Assembly: GCF_008040105.1 (NCBI RefSeq)
Contig: NZ_VRMG01000002.1
Location: 1-64,000, forward strand
Direction: 5' to 3'
DNA: 64,000 nt
Source of the DNA: Lacisediminihabitans profunda
GTDB taxonomy: Bacteria > Actinomycetota > Actinomycetes > Actinomycetales > Microbacteriaceae
Below, piece by piece: positions 37,089 to 45,825 of this stretch; positions within the stretch are counted from its first letter, which is position 1, and every line of letters begins with the position of its first letter. Under the pieces are notes generated by a model. It made no database searches. It was not told the origin of the DNA and saw only the letters and a program-made list of their open reading frames with translations. A program made the position numbers and the translations under genes.

Positions 37089-38174
37089 GTGACCGAGACT
37101 CGACGCCCAGGCGAACTGGCACCCACCCCCGCCGAGCTGCGACGATGGCGCCAACACCTCGCCGACGAGCGGGCGGAAGCCGCCGTCTATCGCGACCTGG
37201 CAGCACGACGCGCGGGCGAGGAGCGGGAGATCCTGCTCGCACTCGCCGAGGCGGAGGGCCGCCACGAGGAACACTGGAGAGCACTGCTCGGCGACGACGT
37301 CGGCAAGCCGCGCAGGGGCGACATCCGCACCAGACTGCTCGGATTCCTCGCCCGCCGGTTCGGCTCCGTCTTCGTTCTCGCCCTCGCCCAGCGTGCGGAG
37401 GCCCGGTCGCCGTACGCGGGGGACTCCGACGCCACGGCGGCGATGGCCGCTGACGAACGCATCCACGGCGAGGTGCTGCGTGGCCTGGCGATGCGCGGAC
37501 GCAACCGCCTGTCCGGCACCTTCCGCGCGGCGGTGTTCGGCGCGAACGATGGACTGGTGAGCAACCTGGCCCTCGTGATCGGCGTGAGCGCGAGCGGCGT
37601 CGCCACCAACGTCGTGCTGCTCACCGGCGTCGCCGGCCTGCTCGCCGGCGCCCTCTCGATGGGGGCCGGGGAGTACGTGTCCGTGCGCTCCCAGCGGGAA
37701 CTACTCGAGGCGTCCACCCCCGACCCGGAGAGCAACGATGCGCTGCCGCACCTCGACGTCGACGCCAACGAGCTCGCCCTCGTCTACCGCTCGAGGGGCA
37801 TGGATGCGACGGAGGCCGATGCCCACGCCAGGGAGGTCTTGGAGGATCACAGCCTCGCCGTCGCCGGGCCGCCCCCGGCCCACCTGCACGAATCGGTCGG
37901 CACGGGGATCGGGGCCGCCGTGTCGAGTTTCTGTTTCTTCGCCTCCGGCGCGATCATCCCGGTTGTGCCCTACCTGTTCGGCCTCAGCGGGCTCACCGCC
38001 ATCCTCGTGGCCGCGGGTCTGGTCGGACTAGCCCTGCTCGGCACCGGCGCGGTCGTCGGGCTGCTCTCCGGCGCCTCGCCCCTCAGGCGGGCGCTGCGCC
38101 AGCTCGCGATCGGCTTCGGGGCGGCGGCGGTCACCTACGGACTCGGCCTGCTGTTCGGCACGAGCGCGGGCTAG
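37089..38174 (+). CDS. Ferritin-like/VIT1 fusion: iron or manganese transporter
   Basis: The 361-residue protein has an N-terminal ferritin/rubrerythrin-like helical domain (about 15-140). This has metal-ligand-type residues in YRDLAARRAGEEREIL and EAEGRHEEHW, plus a second pair around MAADERIHGEVL. A C-terminal VIT1/CCC1 domain (about 150-361) follows, with FGANDGLVSNLALVIG, GALSMGAGEYVSVRSQRE and about five helices. VIT1 proteins export or sequester Fe2+/Mn2+; the ferritin-like part may bind the metal before transport. The GTG at 37089 has a GGAAGG site. The 190-bp upstream gap shows no recognised riboswitch. Confidence 0.9.
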   Translation: MTETRRPGELAPTPAELRRWRQHLADERAEAAVYRDLAARRAGEEREILLALAEAEGRHEEHWRALLGDDVGKPRRGDIRTRLLGFLARRFGSVFVLALAQRAEARSPYAGDSDATAAMAADERIHGEVLRGLAMRGRNRLSGTFRAAVFGANDGLVSNLALVIGVSASGVATNVVLLTGVAGLLAGALSMGAGEYVSVRSQRELLEASTPDPESNDALPHLDVDANELALVYRSRGMDATEADAHAREVLEDHSLAVAGPPPAHLHESVGTGIGAAVSSFCFFASGAIIPVVPYLFGLSGLTAILVAAGLVGLALLGTGAVVGLLSGASPLRRALRQLAIGFGAAAVTYGLGLLFGTSAG

Positions 38175-38344
38175 GTAGTACTGCCCAGGCAGGTTGGTTA
38201 ACCGGCCTCGGGGCGCGACGTTGCGGATCTCGTGGTCGTCGGCCTCGGCCCCGTCGCGGCCGCCCCGGCCGCCCTTCGCTGCATGCCCGTCGCCGCGATG
38301 CCGGAGGCTGGACCTTGTCGGCCCTCTGGCGGTGCCGCCCGCGT

Positions 38345-38640
38345 CGGTCGGGCCGCGTTCTGCAGGACGGCCCCGGAGGTATGGGTGCCTACCCCAGAGA
38401 CTCTGGTTGTGCAGGACAGCTTGTGCAGGACGGCTTGTGAAGGAATGTGGCGACCAGAACGGTCCCGGTCTGCAGGACGCTCCCGTCGGTTCTGCACCTA
38501 TCGTCGTCGCCATCCGCCCGAGGCGTCCTGCACAACCCGTCCTGCCGTCCTGCACCACCCGTCCTGCACAACTGGAGTCTGCGGGGCGGGCGCCAGCGGA
38601 CGGAGCCGTCCTGCACAACTGGAGTCTGCGGGGCGGACAC
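38345..38640. repeat. Dense inverted and direct repeat block
   Basis: Within the 550-bp gene-free gap 38175-38724, TGCAGGAC occurs four times in the left half and its complement GTCCTGCA four times in the right half. An exact 29-bp direct repeat beginning GTCCTGCACAACTGGAGTCT occupies 38561-38589 and 38608-38636. A related inverted copy lies at about 38392-38416. The block can fold into a large cruciform or multi-hairpin RNA. Open frames across it look like by-products of the repeats. No gene or transposase is seen. Confidence 0.8.
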
Positions 38641-38724
38641 CTATAGAACCCGCGCGGAACATCCTTCCCCACCCCTGTGTTGTACCGGTCGTGGGAACAT
38701 ATTCACCGCAAAGGAGACCACACG

Positions 38725-39243
38725 ATGACTGACACAACGGAACGCGCCATTCTCGCCGGAGGCTGTTTCTGGGGAGCGCAGCAGCTGCTCCGCCGACGGC
38801 CGGGAGTAATTTCGACGAGGGTCGGCTACTCCGGTGGCGACACCCCGAACGCGACCTACCGCAACCACGGCGACCACGCCGAGTCGGTGGAGATCGTCTT
38901 CGACCCCGCTCAGATCTCGTTCCGCGAGATTCTCGAGTTCTTCTTCCAGATCCACGACCCGTCGACCAAGAACCGTCAGGGCAACGACGTGGGGCGCAGC
39001 TACCGCTCCGCGATCTTCTACACCAGCGAAGAGCAGAAGCGCGTGGCCGAGGAGACCATCGCCGACGTCGACGCGTCCGGGCTGTGGCCGGGCAAGGTCG
39101 TGACCGAGGTCACGGCGGCCGGTGACTTCTGGGAGGCGGAGGAAGACCACCAGGACTATCTGGAGAAGAACCCGTACGGCTACACCTGCCACTTCATCCG
39201 ACCCGGATGGACGCTGCCGCACCGCGAGCAGGCGGCAGTCTAG
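38725..39243 (+). CDS. msrA: Peptide methionine sulfoxide reductase A
   Basis: The 172-residue enzyme reduces methionine-S-sulfoxide in proteins. The catalytic [13 protein letters not shown] motif is at residues 11-23, followed by [25 protein letters not shown] and the EDHQDYL segment. The ATG at 38725 is preceded by AAAGGAG. It is a stand-alone gene bounded by the repeat block upstream and a strong terminator downstream. Confidence 0.95.
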   Translation: MTDTTERAILAGGCFWGAQQLLRRRPGVISTRVGYSGGDTPNATYRNHGDHAESVEIVFDPAQISFREILEFFFQIHDPSTKNRQGNDVGRSYRSAIFYTSEEQKRVAEETIADVDASGLWPGKVVTEVTAAGDFWEAEEDHQDYLEKNPYGYTCHFIRPGWTLPHREQAAV

Positions 39244-39268
39244 GCGGGGTGATCGTCGGTTGGCGATG

Positions 39269-39305
39269 AGGTGGGGAGGGGAAGCGTGGCTTCCCCTCCC
39301 CACCT
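39269..39305 (+). terminator. Strong hairpin terminator after msrA
   Basis: A perfect 17-bp stem (39269-39285 with 39289-39305; arms GGTGGGGAGGGGAAGC and complement) has a GTG loop and runs into TTTCT, 26 bp after the msrA stop. A second, bulged hairpin at 39330-39374 (GCCAGAG/CTCTGGC plus CAGGC/GCCTG) may serve the converging minus-strand operon. Confidence 0.85.
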
Positions 39306-39427
39306 TTCTGTGCCGGGCGGGCGGCCGCGGCCAGAGCCGCGGATCAGGGACAGGCCTGACCTGCCTGCTCTGGCGGCTTGCCCGTCAGGTACGCGTCCAA
39401 ACCGATTCACGGAGCAGTTAGCACGGG

Positions 39428-40504
39428 TCACACCCAGGTGGCCGCCCGGAACGGAAGCGGAACATAGTCGATGGTCTCGCCGAGGACGTGGGCCGCGCGC
39501 AGTGCGAAGTGGGGGTCGCGCGTGAGCTCGCGCCCAAGGAAGATCGCGTCTGCACGACCATCCACGAGGATCTGCTCCGCCTGTTCCGGCGTCGTGATCT
39601 TGCCCACGGCCGCGGCCTTCACCCCGCCGAGGCGACGCACGGTCTCGGTGAGTGGCACCTGGTAGCCCGGCGAAACGGAGATGAAGATGTCGCGGATGAG
39701 CCCACCGCTCGAGATGTCGAAGAAGTCGGCGCCGGCATCGGCCGCCCACGAGGCGACCTGCGCGGTTTCCTCTGGCGTCCAGCCTCCGTCCGCCCAGTCC
39801 GTGCCCGAGAAGCGCACGAACAGTGGGGTCGTCGGGGCAACCGACCGGATGCGAGCGACGATCTCGAGGAGCAGCCGGGCACGGTTCTCCAGCGAGCCGC
39901 CGTAGCCGTCCGTTCGTTCATTGCTCAGCGGAGACAGGAAAGAGTGCAACAGATAGCCGTGCGCCGCGTGGATCTCGATGACGTCGAAGCCCGCCTCGAG
40001 CGAGCGAACGGCCGCTTCACCAAAAGCATCGACCAGTGCCTTGATCTCGTCGAGGTCGAGTTCGTGCGGCACATCCATGCCTGGGCACGGAATCGCGGAA
40101 GCGGAGACCGGAACCCAGCCCCCCTCCGCCGCCGGCTTCGTTCTTCCCGCTTCTGCTGTGAAACCTCGGTAGTCAGAGGCCTTCCGACCCGCGTGGGCGA
40201 GCTGGATTCCGGCGAGCGCCCCCTGCGAATGCACGAACGAGGTGACGCGTGCCCAGCGATCGCGCTGCGCGTCATTCCAAAGTCCCGCACACTCCGACGT
40301 GATTCGCCCCTCAGGGGTGACGGCGGTCGCCTCGACCATGACGAGCCCCGCGCCACCCGCGGCATACGTTCCTGCATTGACGAGATGCCAATCGTGCGGC
40401 ATCCCATCGTGGTCGACGCACATGTACTGACACATTGGCGAGACCCAGATGCGGTTGCGAAACGACGTTCCGCGGATGGTGAGGGGCTCGAACAGCTTGC
40501 TCAC
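39428..40504 (-). CDS. Old yellow enzyme family ene-reductase (YqjM-like)
   Basis: The 358-residue flavoprotein is of the thermophilic-like OYE class. Features are SPMCQYMCVDHDG with the flavin-tuning Cys, AHAGRKAS, the substrate His pair in EIHAAHGYLLHSFLSPLSNER, and a GRELTRDPHFALRAA phosphate-binding end. Such enzymes reduce the C=C bond of alpha,beta-unsaturated ketones with NADPH. The GTG start overlaps the glutaredoxin stop by four bases. It is the last gene of a five-gene minus-strand operon with a monooxygenase, a hydrolase and an SDR, where it could saturate a cyclic enone before ring oxidation. Confidence 0.9.
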   Translation of the reverse strand: MSKLFEPLTIRGTSFRNRIWVSPMCQYMCVDHDGMPHDWHLVNAGTYAAGGAGLVMVEATAVTPEGRITSECAGLWNDAQRDRWARVTSFVHSQGALAGIQLAHAGRKASDYRGFTAEAGRTKPAAEGGWVPVSASAIPCPGMDVPHELDLDEIKALVDAFGEAAVRSLEAGFDVIEIHAAHGYLLHSFLSPLSNERTDGYGGSLENRARLLLEIVARIRSVAPTTPLFVRFSGTDWADGGWTPEETAQVASWAADAGADFFDISSGGLIRDIFISVSPGYQVPLTETVRRLGGVKAAAVGKITTPEQAEQILVDGRADAIFLGRELTRDPHFALRAAHVLGETIDYVPLPFRAATWV

Positions 40505-40743
40505 AGGAACCGCCGCGCGGTTTCGAGAAGCTCGGAGTTGGTCGGTTCGACGAGGAATGAGCCGTCGGTGAAGACGATCACCGGGGTCGAACGACGTCCA
40601 CTGATCTCCTCCGCCATGGCCGCTGCGTCAGCGTTCTCAGCGATGTCGATGTCGTCGAAGGGAATTCCGGCGTCCCTGAGTGCCGCGCGGGAGCGCGCAC
40701 AGTCGGCGCAGGTTGGGGTGCCGAAGAGTCTGATCGCGGTCAT
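40501..40743 (-). CDS. Glutaredoxin-like protein
   Basis: The 80-residue thioredoxin-fold protein has the redox motif CADC (residues 12-15), the cis-Pro loop STPVIVFTDG and a C-terminal helix. It resembles the NrdH/mycoredoxin branch of actinobacteria. It begins one base after the SDR stop and overlaps the ene-reductase start, so it belongs to the catabolic operon. Its role there (redox partner or thiol repair) is not evident. Confidence 0.82.
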   Translation of the reverse strand: MTAIRLFGTPTCADCARSRAALRDAGIPFDDIDIAENADAAAMAEEISGRRSTPVIVFTDGSFLVEPTNSELLETARRFL

Positions 40744-40744
40744 G

Positions 40745-41515
40745 TCAGCGCGCCATGAATCCGCCGTCGATGGGCAGGTTGACACCAGTGACCCACCTCG
40801 ACTCGTCGCTCGCAAGATACAGCACGCCGTAGGCGACATCGATCGGCAGGCCGAGCCGACGGATCGACTGATTGGCGGTGTTGACCTTTTCATATTCGAC
40901 GAGTCCGCCAGGGAACGCATTCGCCACACCCTCCACGAGCGGCGTGAGAACGGTGCTGGGGTGCACGGAGTTCACCCGGATGTTGAACCTGCCGTAGCTG
41001 GCCGCATCCTGCTTTGTCTGCATTGCGACAGCGCCCTTCGCCACGTGGTAGGCAGTGAACTCATCATTCCCGGTGAGGCCATAAATCGACGAGAAGTTCA
41101 CGATCGATCCCGAAGACTGCGCGATCATGTAGGGCAGCGCATGCTTGGTGGAGAAGAACACGCCTTTCACATCAATCGCGAAAAGTTCGTCCCATTCCGA
41201 CTCGCTCAGCTCGTGCGTCGGCTTGTCGACGCCGATGATGCCAGCACAGTTGATGAGCACATCGATCGTGCCGAACACCTCGCCGATCTCGCCATACACG
41301 GACGCGACATCCGTCTCGTCGGCGACGTTCAACGGCCAGAATCGGGCAGAACCTCCCGCGCTCGTGATCGCTGCGACGGTCTCGGCCCCGAGCGCCGCAT
41401 TCACGTCGGTCACCGCCACGGTCGCGCCTTCGGCTGCGAACAATTCGGCGGTCGCGCGCCCCATCCCGGACGCCGCGCCGGTGATCACCGCGATCTTGTT
41501 GTCGAGTCTGCCCAT
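40745..41515 (-). CDS. Short-chain dehydrogenase/reductase
   Basis: The 256-residue SDR has NAD-binding TGAASGMGRA, NCAG strand motif, catalytic Ser in NFSSIYG and Tyr/Lys in YHVAKGAV, and a C-terminal TGVNLPIDGGFMAR. Classical SDRs interconvert secondary alcohols and ketones. Placed directly after the Baeyer-Villiger gene (start overlapping its stop by one base), it is a good candidate for oxidising a cyclic alcohol to the ketone substrate. Confidence 0.9.
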   Translation of the reverse strand: MGRLDNKIAVITGAASGMGRATAELFAAEGATVAVTDVNAALGAETVAAITSAGGSARFWPLNVADETDVASVYGEIGEVFGTIDVLINCAGIIGVDKPTHELSESEWDELFAIDVKGVFFSTKHALPYMIAQSSGSIVNFSSIYGLTGNDEFTAYHVAKGAVAMQTKQDAASYGRFNIRVNSVHPSTVLTPLVEGVANAFPGGLVEYEKVNTANQSIRRLGLPIDVAYGVLYLASDESRWVTGVNLPIDGGFMAR

Positions 41516-43161
41516 CAGACGGTCGCCTTCTCCGTAGCGAGAAAGGTCGGGTACCCGGCCGCTTCGGCATCGCGGCAGAACTGCTGGTAGACCTGACCGC
41601 CACCCATATACACCTGGAATTCGCGCGGTTTGCCGGCGACGTTTTCGCCCAGAAACCATGCCTTCGCTTTGAGCCCTTCCGAGTACATGACAGTGGCTTT
41701 GCCGGCGCGGTCGACCTCGTCGGCCCACAACTCCTCCGACTCTGGAGTCGCCTCAAAGTGCTCGATGTCGTGGGCGGTAGCGAACTTGATCGCGCGAGCG
41801 ATCCACTGGGCGCCGAGTTGGATCGGTACCGGCAGGTTGGAGTACGGCGTCTGAGGGCCGAGGGACATGAAGAAGTTGGGGAAGCCGCTCACCGAAATCC
41901 CGAGGTTGGTTCGAATGCCCTTCGCCCACTTGTCGCGGAGGATGACGCCATCGCGTCCCACGATGTCGGGGGTGGTGAGCGTTCCCGTCATCGCATCGAA
42001 TCCTGTAGCAAAGATGATCACATCGAGTTCGAACTCAGTGTCACCGACAAGGATGCCCTTTTCGGTCAGGGTCGTGATGGGGTTTGACTTCACGTCGATG
42101 AGCGTCACGTTGTCCCGATTGAACGTCGCATAGTACCCATGACCGGTAGGAACACGTTTGCCATTGAACGAGTAGTCGGTGGGGCTCAGGAGGTCGGCGA
42201 CCGATTGGTCGATGACGATCTGATGGATCTTCTTACGGATGAAGGCTGATGCGAGCTCGCTCGATTCGTGGTTCGTGGCCAGGTCGTTGAAGCATTCGTT
42301 TGCGAAGTGAAACCCACCCTCCTGCCACTTACTCTCGAAGATGCGATCGCGCTCCTCGGCGTCGACGTCGAGAGCGCTCTTCTCTGCGAACACCATGTCG
42401 ACGCCGAACGGATGCGCTGCGGCTCTCGCAAAGATCTCGTCGTAGGTGTCGCGCACGTGCTTCATCTGCTCCGCACTCACCTTGTCGTTGTTGGTCTCGA
42501 CGATGAAGTTGGGCTGGCGCTGGAAAACCAGGAGTTCGGCGACCTGTGGGGCAATGGTCGGTACGACCTGAATGCCCGATGCGCCGAGTCCGACGATGCC
42601 CACGCGCTTGCCCGTCAGATCGACTCCCTCTCGTGGCCAGTTCGCAGTGTGATACTTCTGCCCGCCGAACGTCTCGATGCCGGGAATGTCGGGCCAAATC
42701 GCTTCGGAAAGGACGCCCATTCCACTGATGAGATAGGTCGCGGTAAGACTGCGACCGTCGGTGAGGTGCACCGTCCAGGTGTTGGATTCCTCGTCGTATT
42801 CGGCGCGGTCGACGCGGGAGTTGAATCGCATGTCCTTACGAAGGTCAAGGCGCTCCGCGACGAAGTTCAGGTAGGCGAGCACCTCCTTGCCCGACGGGTA
42901 CCGTTCGGTCCAGGTCCACTCGTCCCTAACCTCCTTCGAGAAGGAGAATGAGTAGTACTGAAATTCACTGTCAGTGCGCACGCCCGGGTAGTTGTTGCTC
43001 CACCAGGTACCACCAAGGTCGGAATCCGCGTCGAGAACCAGTGCCCGCTGGCCAATCTCGCGGAGGTGGTGGAGAAGCGCAATGCCGCTGAAGCCGGCAC
43101 CGATGATGATGCTGTCGAAGTCAGGCTTCGTCGTCGATGCGCCCGATGTTGTTGATGTCAT
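41515..43161 (-). CDS. Type I Baeyer-Villiger monooxygenase
   Basis: The 548-residue flavoprotein has two Rossmann motifs, GAGFSG (FAD, about residue 22) and GLGASG (NADPH), flanking the diagnostic BVMO fingerprint FGGQKYHTANWP that fits F-x-G-x-x-x-H-x-x-x-W-P. GTWWSNNYPGVRTDSE and FATGFDAMTG also match cyclohexanone-monooxygenase-like enzymes. It inserts oxygen next to a ketone carbonyl to give an ester or lactone. The ATG at 43161 follows AAAGGAAC. The hydrolase upstream would open the product. Ring size and substrate are inference. Confidence 0.93.
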   Translation of the reverse strand: MTSTTSGASTTKPDFDSIIIGAGFSGIALLHHLREIGQRALVLDADSDLGGTWWSNNYPGVRTDSEFQYYSFSFSKEVRDEWTWTERYPSGKEVLAYLNFVAERLDLRKDMRFNSRVDRAEYDEESNTWTVHLTDGRSLTATYLISGMGVLSEAIWPDIPGIETFGGQKYHTANWPREGVDLTGKRVGIVGLGASGIQVVPTIAPQVAELLVFQRQPNFIVETNNDKVSAEQMKHVRDTYDEIFARAAAHPFGVDMVFAEKSALDVDAEERDRIFESKWQEGGFHFANECFNDLATNHESSELASAFIRKKIHQIVIDQSVADLLSPTDYSFNGKRVPTGHGYYATFNRDNVTLIDVKSNPITTLTEKGILVGDTEFELDVIIFATGFDAMTGTLTTPDIVGRDGVILRDKWAKGIRTNLGISVSGFPNFFMSLGPQTPYSNLPVPIQLGAQWIARAIKFATAHDIEHFEATPESEELWADEVDRAGKATVMYSEGLKAKAWFLGENVAGKPREFQVYMGGGQVYQQFCRDAEAAGYPTFLATEKATV

Positions 43162-43220
43162 GAGAAGTTCCTTTCGGTGGTCAGTTCTTTGTCTGTTTTG
43201 CCAGGTGGCTGGTGGAAGAG

Positions 43221-44126
43221 TCAGCGGACGGCGTGGTACCACTCACCAATAAGTCGGATCTCCTCGTCCGCACGGGCGAGATTTCCGGCCTGAAACGGAT
43301 AGACGTGCTGCATGCCTTCGCCGATCGAGAACGTCACGTCGACACCTGCGTCTGAGGCCAATTGCCTTAGTCGAACTGCGTCGTCGAAGAGTGATTCCGT
43401 GTCGGCCGCGCAGATGTAGAGGCGGGGAAATCCGGCGAAGTCCGCATAGAGCGGGTTGACGTCCGGATTCGTGGGTTCCGTCACCCCTTCGATGTAGCGG
43501 TCGATGTTTCCCTGCAAGCCCTCGGGCGCGATGAGGAAGTCCGTGTCGTTGTTGCTTTCGAGGGTCGCGCCGTTGTTCTCCATGTTCAGCCACGGCGAGA
43601 GGGTGATCACGCGACCCGGAGTCGGGAGGCCCAGGCGCCGTGCGCGCATCGCCATGCTTATCGCCAGGTTGCCACCTGCGCTGTCACCGACTAGCGTGAC
43701 GTTCTCCGGAAGCACGCCTCGATCGAGAAGCGCCGAATAGACCGCCAGACCGTCTTCGATCTGGGCCGGATACTTGAATTCGGGGGCCCGCCGGAAGTCG
43801 ACGACGAACGCGACAGCCCCGCACGCCTTGGCGATATGCCCAGCGAGCTTGCGATGTGTCGCGGCAGAGCCGAGTGCGAACCCACCCCCATGCATGACGA
43901 TGAGCATCTGCGCGGGGTCGCTTCCCGTCGGAGTCACCAGGATCCCGGGGACTCCGCCGATTTCGGTGTTGGCGTACGTGACGTCTTCGGGCTCGGCCGT
44001 TGCGCGCTGCCAGTCCTCGAAGACGATACGAAGGAGTCCGATGGACATGTCTGGGTAGCGGGTCATCTCATTGATCCACTCGGCGTACATTTCGCCGAGA
44101 AGGTCGGTCGGCTTAGGGGTCGACAT
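43221..44126 (-). CDS. Alpha/beta hydrolase, hormone-sensitive-lipase family (lactone hydrolase candidate)
   Basis: The 301-residue enzyme has the HSL oxyanion motif HGGGFALGS, nucleophile GDSAGGNLA, acid in AADTESLFDDA and catalytic His in GMQHVYPF. HSL-family members include monoterpene epsilon-lactone hydrolases of Rhodococcus. First gene of the operon, 59 bp upstream of the Baeyer-Villiger gene, so hydrolysis of the lactone or ester product is the likely job. The ATG at 44126 is preceded by AAGGAG. Confidence 0.9.
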   Translation of the reverse strand: MSTPKPTDLLGEMYAEWINEMTRYPDMSIGLLRIVFEDWQRATAEPEDVTYANTEIGGVPGILVTPTGSDPAQMLIVMHGGGFALGSAATHRKLAGHIAKACGAVAFVVDFRRAPEFKYPAQIEDGLAVYSALLDRGVLPENVTLVGDSAGGNLAISMAMRARRLGLPTPGRVITLSPWLNMENNGATLESNNDTDFLIAPEGLQGNIDRYIEGVTEPTNPDVNPLYADFAGFPRLYICAADTESLFDDAVRLRQLASDAGVDVTFSIGEGMQHVYPFQAGNLARADEEIRLIGEWYHAVR

Positions 44127-44241
44127 GGTGCTCCTTGCGTGCGAGCGCTCGACGCGGCGATGCGTCGGCGCATAACGAAACGGGGGTGTGGCGTGTGCCA
44201 CGAATTCAGACTGCACGGCAGAAAACTGTGTTCAAAGCGCT

Positions 44242-44280
44242 GTCTCAAAATGAATCACTCGCGTCTCAACGTGACTCATT
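44242..44280. promoter_or_regulatory. Paired 18-bp operator-like repeats between divergent operons
   Basis: The words GTCTCAAAATGAATCACT (44242-44259) and GTCTCAACGTGACTCATT (44263-44280) share GTCTCAA-NN-TGA-N-TCA. They are offset by 21 bp, two helical turns. They lie in the 436-bp gene-free region (44127-44562) between the oxidation operon and the ABC importer operon. This is the expected position for the AcoR-type activator encoded in the island. Nothing else in this gap is recognisable as a gene. Confidence 0.55.
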
Positions 44281-44562
44281 CCGACGGTCTGAGCGCTGCA
44301 ATATTTGGTTTTGCGAGGCAGAACAGCCTCAGCCCGATTCCGTGACTGGGGACAACCAGCCTGGGGTCGGCAGAGCTCCAAGTAGTAGCGAAGCGCACAT
44401 CCGTAGTTCGTCAGAGCAGATGAAACACAGTCAGAGAAGACACTCATCGCGCTGGCGACTCCGAGCCCCAATCACAAGTTGAGATGCCGTGCTTTATGCC
44501 GAACCACACGCTGTCGGGTTCCGACCAGTGATTCGGTGTTCCTTTCAATCACGAGAGAAAGT

Positions 44563-45723
44563 GTGCAAATTTTGAAGAAGAACTTCGTTGCAGTGCTGGC
44601 CGTTGCCGGCGTGCTCGCGCTGAGCGCGTGTTCGTCTGGTGCGCCGGGTGCCGCGGGCGGCACATCGTCCCCAGGTGGCGCGAAAGGCCAGCAGGTTGGC
44701 GTTGCAGGCACGCAGAGTCAGATTCAGGACATCTCCAAGTTCTGCGGCACAAAGCCGATCAAAGTCGCCTATGCAGACGGTTTTGGTGGCAACTCCTGGC
44801 GCAAGACCACTCGCGCCGTATTCGAGGCGGAGGCGGCCAAGTGCAAGAACATCACCTCAGTCGTCTACACCGATGCCCAGGCGGATACTCAGAAGGCGAT
44901 TTCCGACATCAACTCCCTGACCGCCCAGGGCGTCAACGTGATCGTCTCGTTCACCGACGGCGGCCCTGCCCTTCTTCCGACGATCAAGAAGGCCACCGCG
45001 GCCGGCGTCAAGTTCGTGCCGATCGTCGCATCTCCTGGCGGTAAGCCGGGCGTCGACTACGTGGACTTCGTTTCTGAAAACGTTGACACCTACGGCAAAG
45101 GTCTCGCCGACTGGACCATCAAGCAGATGCACGGGAAGGGGAATCTGCTGATGACCGGCGGTCAGGCGGGCAACCCCTACTCTCAGGCGGTGTACGAGGG
45201 AGTCAAGAAGGCGGTTGCGGCCAACCCAGGAATCACACTGCTGAACACAAAGATCGGTGACATTCCGGTGGACACCGGGTGGGAGCCCGGCAAGACCAAG
45301 CAGGTGGTTGCCGGTCTCATCACCAAGTTCGGCACCATCGACGGAGTCGTAGCCGACTACGGCGGAGGGTCGGTCGGTGGAATCCAGGCCTTCATTGATG
45401 CGGGCAAGCCAGTCCCGCCGTGGTCTGCGAACGACTCCAACCAGTTCGCGTGCCTGTGGTACCAGTACAAGAGCACACAACCGAACTACCAGATTGCCAC
45501 TGAGTCGTCCCGCAACTGGGTCGCGATTGCCGCATTGCACAAGGGACTGGCGGCATACAACGGGATCCTCAACTCGGAGCCTTCGACCTTCAACCTGGGA
45601 ATCATCGAGGACTCGACGAACCCATCGCAGCAGCCGGTGTGTGAGAAGTCTCTGCCGAATGACGCAATTCTGTCATCCGGACTGACCGTCGCGCAGCAGA
45701 CGAAACTGTTCTCCACTAAATAG
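44563..45723 (+). CDS. CUT2-type ABC transporter substrate-binding lipoprotein
   Basis: The roughly 386-residue product has a signal peptide with lipobox LSAC and a Gly/Ser-rich linker. A periplasmic-binding-protein-like domain (RbsB class) follows, with [34 protein letters not shown] and a hinge region. Four cysteines beyond the lipid anchor could form two disulfides, which is unusual for ribose-type binders. GTG at 44563 or TTG at 44572 can serve as start; GTG has a GAGAAAG site. It opens the importer operon of the island; the ligand is unknown and need not be a sugar. Confidence 0.85.
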   Translation: MQILKKNFVAVLAVAGVLALSACSSGAPGAAGGTSSPGGAKGQQVGVAGTQSQIQDISKFCGTKPIKVAYADGFGGNSWRKTTRAVFEAEAAKCKNITSVVYTDAQADTQKAISDINSLTAQGVNVIVSFTDGGPALLPTIKKATAAGVKFVPIVASPGGKPGVDYVDFVSENVDTYGKGLADWTIKQMHGKGNLLMTGGQAGNPYSQAVYEGVKKAVAANPGITLLNTKIGDIPVDTGWEPGKTKQVVAGLITKFGTIDGVVADYGGGSVGGIQAFIDAGKPVPPWSANDSNQFACLWYQYKSTQPNYQIATESSRNWVAIAALHKGLAAYNGILNSEPSTFNLGIIEDSTNPSQQPVCEKSLPNDAILSSGLTVAQQTKLFSTK

Positions 45724-45730
45724 CACACCC

Positions 45731-45760
45731 GTCCCGGTGCCTCTCTCGAGGCACCGGGAC
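45731..45760 (+). terminator. Hairpin between binding-protein gene and SDR
   Basis: GTCCCGGTGCCTC (45731-45743) and its complement (45748-45760) form a perfect 13-bp stem with a TCTC loop, 8 bp after the binding-protein stop. There is no T-tract. Such hairpins often protect the 5' message segment, giving excess binding protein over downstream membrane components. Confidence 0.7.
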
Positions 45761-45825
45761 CCCACTTCGATGACGAAGCAACCAGTCGGTTGATCGTCTT
45801 GGCAACCCAATTCCGGAGGTACACA

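Noticed and set aside
38194-38732. Several overlapping frames with repeated Ser-Cys-Thr or Val-Val-Gln-Asp stretches in the repeat block
   Set aside because: They are translations of the nucleotide repeats in several frames and both strands, with no consistent codon use.
39488-41590. A 700-codon open frame on the plus strand opposite the ene-reductase, glutaredoxin and SDR genes
   Set aside because: It is antisense to three well-supported genes, has no family motif and is rich in Arg/His/Asp as expected for a reverse-strand frame in GC-rich DNA.
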